From Candidatus Peregrinibacteria bacterium (lineage in GTDB: Bacteria > Patescibacteriota > Gracilibacteria > UBA1369 > UM-FILTER-53-11), in the NCBI GenBank assembly GCA_016186205.1, contig JACPMA010000001.1, positions 62,001-126,000 on the forward strand: a stretch of DNA of 64,000 nucleotides, in the 5' to 3' direction. Below, piece after piece: positions 7,745 through 16,500 of the stretch. How positions within the stretch are numbered: position 1 is the stretch's first letter; every line of letters starts with the position of its first letter. The position numbers were made by a program, and so were the translations under genes. The notes beneath the pieces were generated by a model. That model was not told the origin of the DNA, did no database searches, and saw nothing but the letters and a program-made list of their open reading frames with translations.

Positions 7745-7779
7745 TGCCAATTTTACACTTATGCTGGGCAATAGCGATA

Positions 7780-10746
7780 TTATCGCTTCATTTTTCGCCT
7801 CAACCACAGCCCTGCGTGCACCACGCTCAAAATTCCTAAATATACAAGAGTTTCCGGCCCAGTGTTCGCCCGTTCAGGCGCGCGCACAAGGCGTTGGCTG
7901 GCTTGAAGATCAGGCGCAGAGCCGCGCTGGTCGCCTTGAGATTGCTGGGTAACAGCGCCGGCGTTTGCAGCTCCAGTAGCAGCTGCACCGCCTGCCGTTC
8001 CAGCTTGACCGCCGCCTGCCTGCGGCAATCCTCTATCCATATTTCCCACTTTTTTCTTTTTCTTAGCTTCGCAGGTTCCGCCATTGGCAATGTATTGTTC
8101 GGTTGTGCACGCAATGCACATGCCTGTTACGCGTTCGCCTGGTTTCGGCGGACCGGTGTATGTTTTGAGTCCTTGCTGTTCGCACGTTTGTCCGGGTGGA
8201 GGTAGTTGCGCTACCGTAATCGCCACAGTTCGTGTAACAGTTCCTTCGGCATTCGTGGCAGATAGGGTATACGTGGTATCGGTTGTTGGACTCACTGTTC
8301 TAGAGCCGGTGCCTTGAATATTCCCAATTCCTTGGTCAATGTTCATCGTTGTCGCACCAGTCACCGTCCATGTCAGTGTGGTTGATTGGCCTTTGTTGAT
8401 GGATGCAGGAGCTGCTTGAAATGTTACTTGTGGAGCAGCCGGCTGCGCTACCGCAATCGCCACTGTCCTTGTAATGGTTCCTCCGGCATTCGTGGCAGAG
8501 AGTATATATGTGGTATCAGTCGTTGGACTTACTGTTCGCGATCCGGTGCCTTGAATATTCCCGATTCCTTGGTCAATGTTCATGGTTGTCGCGCCGGTCA
8601 CAGTCCACGTCAGTGTGGTCGATTGGCCTTTGTTGATGGACGCGGGAGCTGCCTGAAAAGTTGCAGCCGGAGCATTCGGCGGATCTTCGTGCATTGTGAA
8701 TTCCGGCACGGCTATATTGAGATTCGTTTGATTCCCGTCGCCCGGTTCAAATTCCACACTCTTTACCACATATTTTATTTTCTTTCCGTTGTCGCCAGCA
8801 GAGCCGTTGATTTTTGCATAAAGTGTCAGGCTTTGGTTGCGCGTATCGCCGATGACGCTCACCGGAGTGACGGTTTGGAATACTGCTTCAATAGTTCCAT
8901 TTGTGCTGTTTTTGCTTAAAATGATGAGGTCTTTGCCTGTCGCGCCTAGCGTGAACTCGCTGGAATCGCCGCGGAAAAGATGCAGATCGCTAATTTTGCT
9001 TATTTCCAAAGGATTATCCGCAGTTTGATATTCAAGCACAATGCGCTTGAGTCTTGTGAGCATAGGCTCGCCGCCGCTCTGCGAAATATTTAGCGTTGCG
9101 AGTTTAACGGTTTGATTCGCCGCAGCTGGAATTTGTTCGCTTTGCCCTGCTGGCCGAGAGGCGGTGACTGTTACGCTCGGCGGAGGCGGAGTTGTAAAAT
9201 TGAAGTAGACCTTAGCGCCATCCGTACCGGTACATGAGATACTTGCGGCAGTTTGAGGGTTGCACCAAGAAGTTTCTTTGTTGCCATTATTCACATGTAC
9301 GAACCAGCGATAGCTCTGGCCGTATTGCAAAACGCCCGTTGGTATTTGGAGTTCAGTGCATGTCCAAGGATTATCAAGGCCTGGCACAATAGCATTTGTA
9401 GGGCATTTTCTCGGGAAATTTGGCGGTGCTGTATTGCCAGGACCTCCATCCACCCAGTTGTATTCTCTTCGAAGAATAGCAGCAGGCGGATTAATATTCA
9501 TATCGTCTATTTCCCAACGAAAATGAAATTGTTTTGAACCTACTTCAATCCCATTCGTATTCCATCGAAGCACCGGCGTGAGCGTGTTAATCGTGCTGTT
9601 ATCAGCAGGTTCTGTTTTATTTGCTTGCGGAAGATCATTTGAAGCAATGACAACGGCTGGCGCCGCTATAGTAAATTCATTTCCATAGATCGGAAATGAA
9701 CCGCTTACGGTCGAACCAGCTGCCGTGACATCGGCTACAGCAGCAATACCGAGTTTTACTTTATTGCCGACAGCGGCAGGTTGCGCAATATTTACTTTCA
9801 GCGTGAGTGTTTTTATAATTCCAGTATTCATATGTATTGGAAGATTCGTGAAGGTCGCGATATTATTTGAGAATGCAGCTGTCCCTATTGTATTGGCGCC
9901 TTCGTAGAGACTTGTTGAAGTAACATCGGTAGCTACCCCCATTCCACTGCGTGTTACTTTTATTTGAGTGATGTTTATATCACCGCCAGCTGCAACAAAT
10001 TTTAGCTTAGTTATATCTTGATCTATCGCTCCTTGTTCGACAGATCTGGTTTGTGGAGTCAAAGGATCAATAGATACAGTAAGAGTAGCGTTTGGCGGTG
10101 CAGGCGGTGCCGCCGCGACCTCAAAAGTTTTTTCATCGCAATTGTTATTTTCATTTGATTCGGTTACGCCAAACGTGGCATCGGCGCATATTTTAAATTT
10201 GCTAGGTCCAGGCACAGCTGTCCATTTATTTGAGAATGTTGCTGTAGCGAATGCTGAAGTCGCAATGGAACTTATTGGAATCGTCCAAATGTTCGATGAT
10301 TCATAACTGTTGTTGTTTCCTTGGTCAATTCGTAAACGCGCCATTGATCCGACTGCGTTAGCATTACCATTATTGAATATTCTTGCTGAAAAAGTAGGCT
10401 GACTTCCTGCAGCTGGATTTGCCGGAGAGACACTCATATCGGCCGAGTTTATTCTAAGATCCGGTTTTGGGGTAAGATCGGTCATTTCATACGCTCCGGC
10501 CACGCATTGAAAACCGACTACATGACATCTGTCTAAATGTAAAAGACATAGATTCTGTGTATAAGAACTGCACGCAGGCTGGTATTGAACCGCCCCTGCT
10601 AAATCATCTGCTATGTCTTGGTCGAGCATGACAATACCTTTAAACAGGGTTGTTTTTTTGTTTAGAAATACAGCCAGTCCGCCTGCTAAAGAGAGCGTGA
10701 TGAAAAAAATAATTATCCAGATTTTTGTTTTCTTTTTTGGGTCCAT
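7780..10746 (-). CDS. Large anchored surface protein with CARDB-like and tandem Ig-like modules
   Basis: The protein has 988 residues. An N-terminal membrane helix (about 8-30) is followed by KKTTLFKG. A CARDB-like stretch begins near PDLRINSADMSVSP and contains NNGNANAVG. Several beta-sandwich regions follow, then two 79-residue repeats (INKGQSTTLTWTVTGATT) that are almost identical. A Cys module (CEQQGLKTYTG, then GMCIAC) and a Gly/Ala linker precede a C-terminal ANTGPE motif, a membrane helix and a basic tail. The Cys module and the N-terminus match those of the 177-residue protein just upstream. Last gene of the pilin/PKD operon (23-base gap). An extracellular adhesion or structural role is inferred. 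Confidence 0.7.
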   Translation of the reverse strand: MDPKKKTKIWIIIFFITLSLAGGLAVFLNKKTTLFKGIVMLDQDIADDLAGAVQYQPACSSYTQNLCLLHLDRCHVVGFQCVAGAYEMTDLTPKPDLRINSADMSVSPANPAAGSQPTFSARIFNNGNANAVGSMARLRIDQGNNNSYESSNIWTIPISSIATSAFATATFSNKWTAVPGPSKFKICADATFGVTESNENNNCDEKTFEVAAAPPAPPNATLTVSIDPLTPQTRSVEQGAIDQDITKLKFVAAGGDINITQIKVTRSGMGVATDVTSTSLYEGANTIGTAAFSNNIATFTNLPIHMNTGIIKTLTLKVNIAQPAAVGNKVKLGIAAVADVTAAGSTVSGSFPIYGNEFTIAAPAVVIASNDLPQANKTEPADNSTINTLTPVLRWNTNGIEVGSKQFHFRWEIDDMNINPPAAILRREYNWVDGGPGNTAPPNFPRKCPTNAIVPGLDNPWTCTELQIPTGVLQYGQSYRWFVHVNNGNKETSWCNPQTAASISCTGTDGAKVYFNFTTPPPPSVTVTASRPAGQSEQIPAAANQTVKLATLNISQSGGEPMLTRLKRIVLEYQTADNPLEISKISDLHLFRGDSSEFTLGATGKDLIILSKNSTNGTIEAVFQTVTPVSVIGDTRNQSLTLYAKINGSAGDNGKKIKYVVKSVEFEPGDGNQTNLNIAVPEFTMHEDPPNAPAATFQAAPASINKGQSTTLTWTVTGATTMNIDQGIGNIQGTGSRTVSPTTDTTYILSATNAGGTITRTVAIAVAQPAAPQVTFQAAPASINKGQSTTLTWTVTGATTMNIDQGIGNIQGTGSRTVSPTTDTTYTLSATNAEGTVTRTVAITVAQLPPPGQTCEQQGLKTYTGPPKPGERVTGMCIACTTEQYIANGGTCEAKKKKKVGNMDRGLPQAGGGQAGTAGGAAATGAANAGAVTQQSQGDQRGSAPDLQASQRLVRAPERANTGPETLVYLGILSVVHAGLWLRRKMKR
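8208..8681 (-). repeat. Two tandem 237-base repeats inside the 988-residue protein gene
   Basis: Units 8208-8444 and 8445-8681 are in phase and encode 79 residues each. Their proteins differ at only a few positions, so the duplication is recent or kept uniform by recombination. Expansion or contraction would add or remove one Ig-like module without shifting the frame. Confidence 0.8.
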
Positions 10747-10747
10747 A

Positions 10748-10772
10748 AGCCGAGCAGCAGCGAGGCTGATTA
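10748..10772. repeat. Dispersed GCCGAGC...GCGAGGC repeat, copy 1
   Basis: AGCCGAGCAGCAGCGAGGCT fills almost the whole gap between the stop of the 177-residue gene and the start of the 988-residue gene. Related copies lie near 24371, 27617, 33737 and 41520. Confidence 0.5.
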
Positions 10773-11303
10773 ATTACATTTTTCCCCATTTGATGCGAAC
10801 TGCGTGGTGAGGCAGTCAATGCACATTCCGTATAAGAGTCCGGGCCGATCTTCGCCTGTATAAGTAAAGCGGCCTTGGGATTCGCATGAGGGTTGAGCGT
10901 CAAGGACTTTTATTTTTAGCGCAGGAATGTTGTTTTGGACGCTGACTACCGGCGTGTTTTCTTTTGAGCAGCCGGCGATTTGCGAATTTTTTATGATGGG
11001 TTTTTCGTTGGCGCCACATGGCGAAACAACTGGTTCAAAAGTTTGTTGCTCTTGAAGAGGCGCTTCGGCGGCTGGTTTTATTTCTGCCTGTACGGGGGGT
11101 AGAGCTATTTGTGCAGACGACAAAGCCGGCTGTGCCGACCATTCTTCAGCGGTCAGCACCGACGCTTTTGCAAAATTCCATTGAAGCGGTTCCAAGCCTT
11201 TATAGAGCGTTTTTTTCTGCGCAAAAAAAGAGGCTGCGCCGGATGCAACCATAAGCGTTCCTACAAATACGAAAAGCCAAGTTTTTATATTTTTGTCCCG
11301 CAT
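10770..11303 (-). CDS. Small membrane-anchored paralog of the 988-residue surface protein
   Basis: The protein has 177 residues: a membrane helix at about 8-28, then KKTLYKG, a low-complexity middle and a C-terminal Cys module (CESQGRFTYTG, then GMCIDC and EKC). The N-terminal tail and the Cys module are clearly related to those of the neighbouring 988-residue protein, without its long beta-sandwich region or its C-terminal anchor. It may be a minimal version made of the anchor and terminal module. It lies 11 bases after the 35-residue gene in the same operon. Function unknown. Confidence 0.65.
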   Translation of the reverse strand: MRDKNIKTWLFVFVGTLMVASGAASFFAQKKTLYKGLEPLQWNFAKASVLTAEEWSAQPALSSAQIALPPVQAEIKPAAEAPLQEQQTFEPVVSPCGANEKPIIKNSQIAGCSKENTPVVSVQNNIPALKIKVLDAQPSCESQGRFTYTGEDRPGLLYGMCIDCLTTQFASNGEKCN

Positions 11304-11314
11304 GTATTTTTATT

Positions 11315-11422
11315 TTAATAATTCAGCGTTGCGACGAACGGGAGGGCGATGCCAAGTAAGAGCCCGAGTATGAGGAGCACTGCAAGTCCAGTCATGATGC
11401 GTTTTTGGGTTTTTTGTGTCAT
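11315..11422 (-). CDS. 35-residue single-pass membrane peptide
   Basis: A short frame starts at ATG 11422 and stops at TAA 11317-11315. It reads MTQKTQKRIMTGL, then a continuous hydrophobic stretch (AVLLILGLLLGIALPFV) and a polar end. The basic start and single helix are what a real small membrane protein looks like. It fits neatly between the PKD gene (15-base gap) and the 177-residue gene (11-base gap), with no other coding in that space. Small accessory subunit or stabilising peptide; no family recognised. Confidence 0.6.
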   Translation of the reverse strand: MTQKTQKRIMTGLAVLLILGLLLGIALPFVATLNY

Positions 11423-11437
11423 ATAAATGTAAGTGTT

Positions 11438-13579
11438 TTATTTAGCTTCGACGGTGATTTTTCCAGTGAAAGTATCAACCACATTTTGCGTGTCCGCGAC
11501 TTCTAAACTAATGTCGTATGCGCCGGGATCCTTAAATTCAAATTTCGGTTTACGGTCTGTGCTTCGACCCAAATTTGCAAAATTCCATCGATATTTTACC
11601 ACTGTTCCGGTTGAGCACGTCGGGTCGAATTGAACTTCAAGCGGCGCTTTTCCGCTACTCACGCTCGGCTCAAAACAGGCTTTCACAGGCACTGGCCGCA
11701 CGTTGATAGAAACCTGCGCGGCTGCGCGTTTATTATCTTGCGTGATCGCCGTGACTTTTGCGGTAAAAGTTCCGACAGCAGTGTATTGATAAGAAACTTT
11801 CGAGGCGTCGGTCCGCGGAGGAGCGCCGTCTCCAAAATCCCATTCAAAATTTACAATCCTTCCCTCCGGATAACTTGAACCGGAAGCATCAAACTTCACC
11901 GTAAGCGGCACAACGCCGGAAACCGGTTCAGCCGCAATATCTGCACGCAGTCCGGCCGCATCCACTTTCACGACAACCTGCGCTTTTGCGAAAAGGTCAT
12001 CCGAATCCGTGACTGTGAGCGAAACATTAAAATTTCCAGCTGTTAAAAATTTGTGCGAAGTGACTGCATTTGCATCGTCGGTTTTTCCGTCGCCATCAAA
12101 ATCCCAAGCGTATTCCACGATGTCATCATTCGCATCTTGGCTTGCTGAAGCATCAAAAATTACATCGAACGGCGCTTGTCCGCTAACCACGCCATTCGCG
12201 GGCTGCGGAGTTGTTTTGAGCGAGGGGAGAGGAGCTTGCGCAGGCGCTTTCACCTTGAAGCGTTTCGTAACTTGGCCCTGTTTCTTGCTTGAATCAGTGA
12301 CTGTTAAAACAACATCATAGTCACCAGCCTCTTTATATATATGGGTCGCGCTGCGAGTGGCGGCTTTTCCATTGTCGCCGAAATCCCAGGTGTATTTTTC
12401 GATTTTTCCGGTCGGGCTTGTGGATGAAGCGCCGCTGAAAACATATGGTTTATTAAGCTCGAGTTCGTCGCCTTCCACACCTTCAACGGTGATGGCGGGA
12501 ACCGGCGTATCCGGCACAGTGACTTCAATTTCAATGGAATTTGTTGCAAGCGCGCCCGTGGAATCAGTTACACGCAAACTAACTTTATACGTCCCGACTT
12601 TTTCGTAGATATATGTCGCAGTCGCTTCATCGCCATCATCAAAAGTTCCGTCTTCATCCAAATCCCACGCGTACGCCGTAATTTCGCCATTCGGCGACTT
12701 GGAATCCGATCCGTCAAAATCAACTGCGAGCGGAGCCACTCCTTTTTGAGGATCTGCTTTTATAAGCACATCCGCTGTTTTATTTTGAATTGTGACGTCG
12801 CGCGTGAATTCCACGGTTTGCTCTTTTTGAGTTGTTTTTTCTTTGAGCGTGATCGTGAGTTTCACTTTGAAATTTCCGAGGTCCGTGAACGTGTGCGTTT
12901 GAGGATTTCCGCGCGCCGTTGCGCCATCGTCAAAATTCCAGTCGTAGCTCAAAATATCGAAAGTTTTTTTATTCACCGACGCTTTGCTGGCGTCGAATTT
13001 CACGGTGATTGGCGCAGTCAGGCCGGTGGTTTTCACAGGTTCAGTGATGATTGGAGTTTTTATCGCCGTCGTTCGTTTTGGCGCTAAGAAAAAGTAGGCG
13101 AAGATCCAAATAAATATGAGAAGTATCATGATTGCCAGTGCGCCGAATGTGAACATGGTGCCTTTGCGCCTGGCGTCTTTGTCGTCTTTTCTGGCAGTCG
13201 TGATTTTGAAAATGCCGATGACGACGAATATGAACGCGGCGAAAACCAGTACGAGGAAAATAAGGTTTACGATCGTAATTAGTACGTTGACCACTTCTCC
13301 TGGCGGCACGCCCAGAAATCCAAAAATCGGATTGTCTGTGGAGCCGAACGCAAGGAATGCGAAAAGCACGCCGACGAATAGCAAAAGCGAACAACCGAAT
13401 GCTGAAATGCAGCCGATGACCAGTTTTTTGTTGGATTTTGATTGGTCTTTTGGCAATGCGACGGCAACGCCGGCCGGTTTTTGCGGTTGCGCTGCAGCAG
13501 ATGGAGCTGGCGCAGGAGCAGGCGGCTGCGTTGGCGTCGGACTATTTGGTTTTGGTTGTTGTGGTATTTGGTTATCCAT
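11438..13579 (-). CDS. PKD-repeat surface rod with three N-terminal membrane helices
   Basis: The protein has 713 residues. A Pro/Ala/Gln-rich cytoplasmic start (1-45) is followed by three membrane helices (about 51-77, 90-118 and 135-162). Six PKD-type beta-sandwich domains follow, recognised by WNFDDG, WDLDEDG, WDFGDNG, WDFDGDG, WDFGDG and RWNFANLG at about 85-residue intervals. There is no C-terminal anchor. PKD domains are typical of extracellular stalks and adhesins, so the rod should project from the membrane. The gene begins 6 bases after the giant pilin-PKD gene and is clearly co-transcribed with it. Confidence 0.8.
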   Translation of the reverse strand: MDNQIPQQPKPNSPTPTQPPAPAPAPSAAAQPQKPAGVAVALPKDQSKSNKKLVIGCISAFGCSLLLFVGVLFAFLAFGSTDNPIFGFLGVPPGEVVNVLITIVNLIFLVLVFAAFIFVVIGIFKITTARKDDKDARRKGTMFTFGALAIMILLIFIWIFAYFFLAPKRTTAIKTPIITEPVKTTGLTAPITVKFDASKASVNKKTFDILSYDWNFDDGATARGNPQTHTFTDLGNFKVKLTITLKEKTTQKEQTVEFTRDVTIQNKTADVLIKADPQKGVAPLAVDFDGSDSKSPNGEITAYAWDLDEDGTFDDGDEATATYIYEKVGTYKVSLRVTDSTGALATNSIEIEVTVPDTPVPAITVEGVEGDELELNKPYVFSGASSTSPTGKIEKYTWDFGDNGKAATRSATHIYKEAGDYDVVLTVTDSSKKQGQVTKRFKVKAPAQAPLPSLKTTPQPANGVVSGQAPFDVIFDASASQDANDDIVEYAWDFDGDGKTDDANAVTSHKFLTAGNFNVSLTVTDSDDLFAKAQVVVKVDAAGLRADIAAEPVSGVVPLTVKFDASGSSYPEGRIVNFEWDFGDGAPPRTDASKVSYQYTAVGTFTAKVTAITQDNKRAAAQVSINVRPVPVKACFEPSVSSGKAPLEVQFDPTCSTGTVVKYRWNFANLGRSTDRKPKFEFKDPGAYDISLEVADTQNVVDTFTGKITVEAK

Positions 13580-13585
13580 AATTTT

Positions 13586-16500
13586 TTAATGAGTTCGACG
13601 TTTGCCGCGTCTGAAGTAACCGGCAGCTCCGGAACCTATTAATACTACTATAACGCCGGCAATGAGACTTAGTAAAATTGTGTTTTGTGTTCCGAGATTT
13701 TTGAAAAGTGAAGCCGAGCCTGTGGAAGACGGCGGATTGCCGTTGCAATCGTTGCCGGAAAGCACTTCGTCCGGTCTTGTAACCCCGTCAAAAACAACTT
13801 CAATATCTTTATTGCTATACTTATTTATAGGATCGTTCGCATCTTCCACGCGCAAACGAGACATAAAGTGCCCCGGACCGGACGGAGAGGCTGTAGTTTT
13901 CGCACGTCTTTTATATTGCGTTGTAAAACAGTTATCTGCCGGATTGCCGGTTGATGCGACCTTGCATCCTGTCGGCGTGTTGAGCTGTTTATCATAATCT
14001 GAAAGCGTATTCCATTTGTTATCCCAGTCGTTTGTGCGATCGCCGTCGCCGTCAGAATCACACCAGATGTTTTTATCAATTTTATACCCGCTGATATTTC
14101 CGGTTGATTCTCCGTAGAAAAAGGTGACGGTCTCCGCTTCAGGCGAAGTCGGCGGAGATCCAGCAACCGGAATATGAAGCGTGTCTGTTTTTACGCACGT
14201 TACAGAACTTGCAGGCCGGCAATTCGCCCTTTCCGCTTTCAAAACCGCATTCAAAATATCCGCGTTCGGACGTCTTGCTCCGCCTGTTCCTGCAACAGCG
14301 CCCGGCGTGAGCTCTACAAACGATTTCGCTTCAGCTGTATTTCCATCGCTGTCTTCCACGGTAAGTTGCACTTGCACCCGCCCGACTTCTCCCTGCGGAT
14401 ACGTGAAAGTCGGATTTTGGTCAGTGGAATCTATGTCATTGGTTTTTGATTCATCGCAATATGACGGTTTTTCGGTTCCAGCCGGCACATCGCAGCCGTA
14501 TTGCTTGGCGGTATTAAAGTCCCAGCTCCATTTTATTAGCTGTGCGTTGTTCGCGCTGTCTGGCCTTGATTGATCAAAACAATTCACTTTGAGCGGATTA
14601 TCCGGCGCAACTTGGCATGCGAATTGCACTGTCGGCGGATTGGAATTTGCAGAAACAACCACAGGAATCGCTTTGGAAAATCCTGCAGCGCCTTTGTCGT
14701 CAACCGCTTTTAGCTTCACGAGATAGCCCGCGCCTCTGCTCTGCCGCGCATACGCATGCTGAACCGTGGCTTCTTGCGTCGGTTGATCGTCCTGGAATCC
14801 GTTGCCGTCAAAATCCCATATATATTGCGCAATCGGTTTTCCTTCAGGATCCGTGACATTCGCCGTGAAAGTTACGGTTTCATTCATTCTCACTTGGTTT
14901 TTATCAATGGTGAAGTCCACAGTCGGCGGTTTGTTCGGTCCGTTTTTCACTTTTATTTTCGGAAGTTCTTCTTCTTGGAACAATTCGCGGCATTCAGAAG
15001 TCGTATTTTCATTGTCCGTGACAGTCACGCAGAAAATGTATTCGTGTTCTTCACCCTCTTCGCCTTTTGTTTCAATCGTGATGGCTGCAAAATTGTTTTC
15101 TTTGCCATATGTGGTGACCGGCGAAAGTTGGAGATCCGCCTCTGCCGGATCGTAATACCAGAATTGATAGCTCTGAATATTGCCGTCCTCATCAGACGCG
15201 CCTTCGGCTGTGACTTTTATTTCCACCGGTGTTTCATTTCCGGCGCTCGTTTTTTCAATCGCGAGCGTATTTACTTGCGGTTTTTTGCTGATTACATTTA
15301 CAAGCAGAGTCATTTGATTTGTTTTAGTCGCATCGTCTTTATCCGCAACCTTGAGCGTTACGCGATACGGCCCGGTTTCCGGCGAAACGTTTTCATAGCT
15401 GTGCTGTGTGTTTTTATCCGTGTTTTTGCTTCCGTCCCCGAAATCCCAACTGTATGTAAGCAAGGGTTGATTTTTTGCGCCGAAAGCTCGCCCTTTTGAA
15501 TCAAGCGAATTTGCCGCGCTGAATTTGATGGTTTTTCTACGGATAATTTCGAGCGCATCTGTCGTCGGATCCGTCAGCACGACCGGCATATTATCCACAG
15601 ACGCTTCAATAACCGCGAGCGGAGCATCACCGCCGCGCACATAGATTCTATGAGTGATTGTATTTTCTCCATTCCCGGACTCTGAAGACGCTGTGAAAGT
15701 GACGAGAAACGATTTTGCCTCTGCGTAATTATGCAAAGATTCAAATGATTTGTTTGTTGCAAGTTCTGGTTCATCGGTATTTCCGTCGCCAAAATCAATC
15801 AAAAGTCTGTCAGCATTCAGCGCTTTTCCTTTGAATGTAAATGTAGCTTCTGGAGTCGCTCCTTCGCTTTCCGCAACAAGGCTCGCTGTAACAGGCGGAT
15901 TTGCGTCAAGAGTTACAAAAACCGTGGAAGTGATATTCACTTCTTTTGTCCGAATATCGCTTTGCTGAATTTCCGGCGGTTCTTTGTCCACAGCCGTCAG
16001 CTGGATTTGATATTTTCCTGTTTTTGGAAATTCGATTTTAATGACTTTATCGTTGACCGTTTTGCTTTCGAGAATTTGATAGCTTTGTTCGGGAGTTAAT
16101 TCATTTCCCTTATCATCAAATACGGTCCATGTGTAATTCATGGCATCGGATTTTAAGCCGGGTTCATCCGGATCAAGGCTCGGGCTTGCGTCCAATTCAA
16201 CAATATTCGGAGCGCGAGTGCCGGGACAATTTTCCGGACACATGCGCATGAAGAAATTTGCGCGGGGTTTTCTTGATTTTACAAAGAATATTGCTTCGTC
16301 GTCTTTAGGTCCGGAGCCGTCGCTCACCGTAAGCGTGACTCTATAGCTCCCCGGCTTTTTGAACCGCGCCCGCAAAGTCGGACTCGTTTTATTTCCGATG
16401 AGATTTACGACAGCGGTATTATCGGTTACGAGCGTAGAGTTATTGTCTTTAAGCTGGGCAATCTTCCATTCGTAGGAAGAAATTGCTCCTTTGTCGCTTC

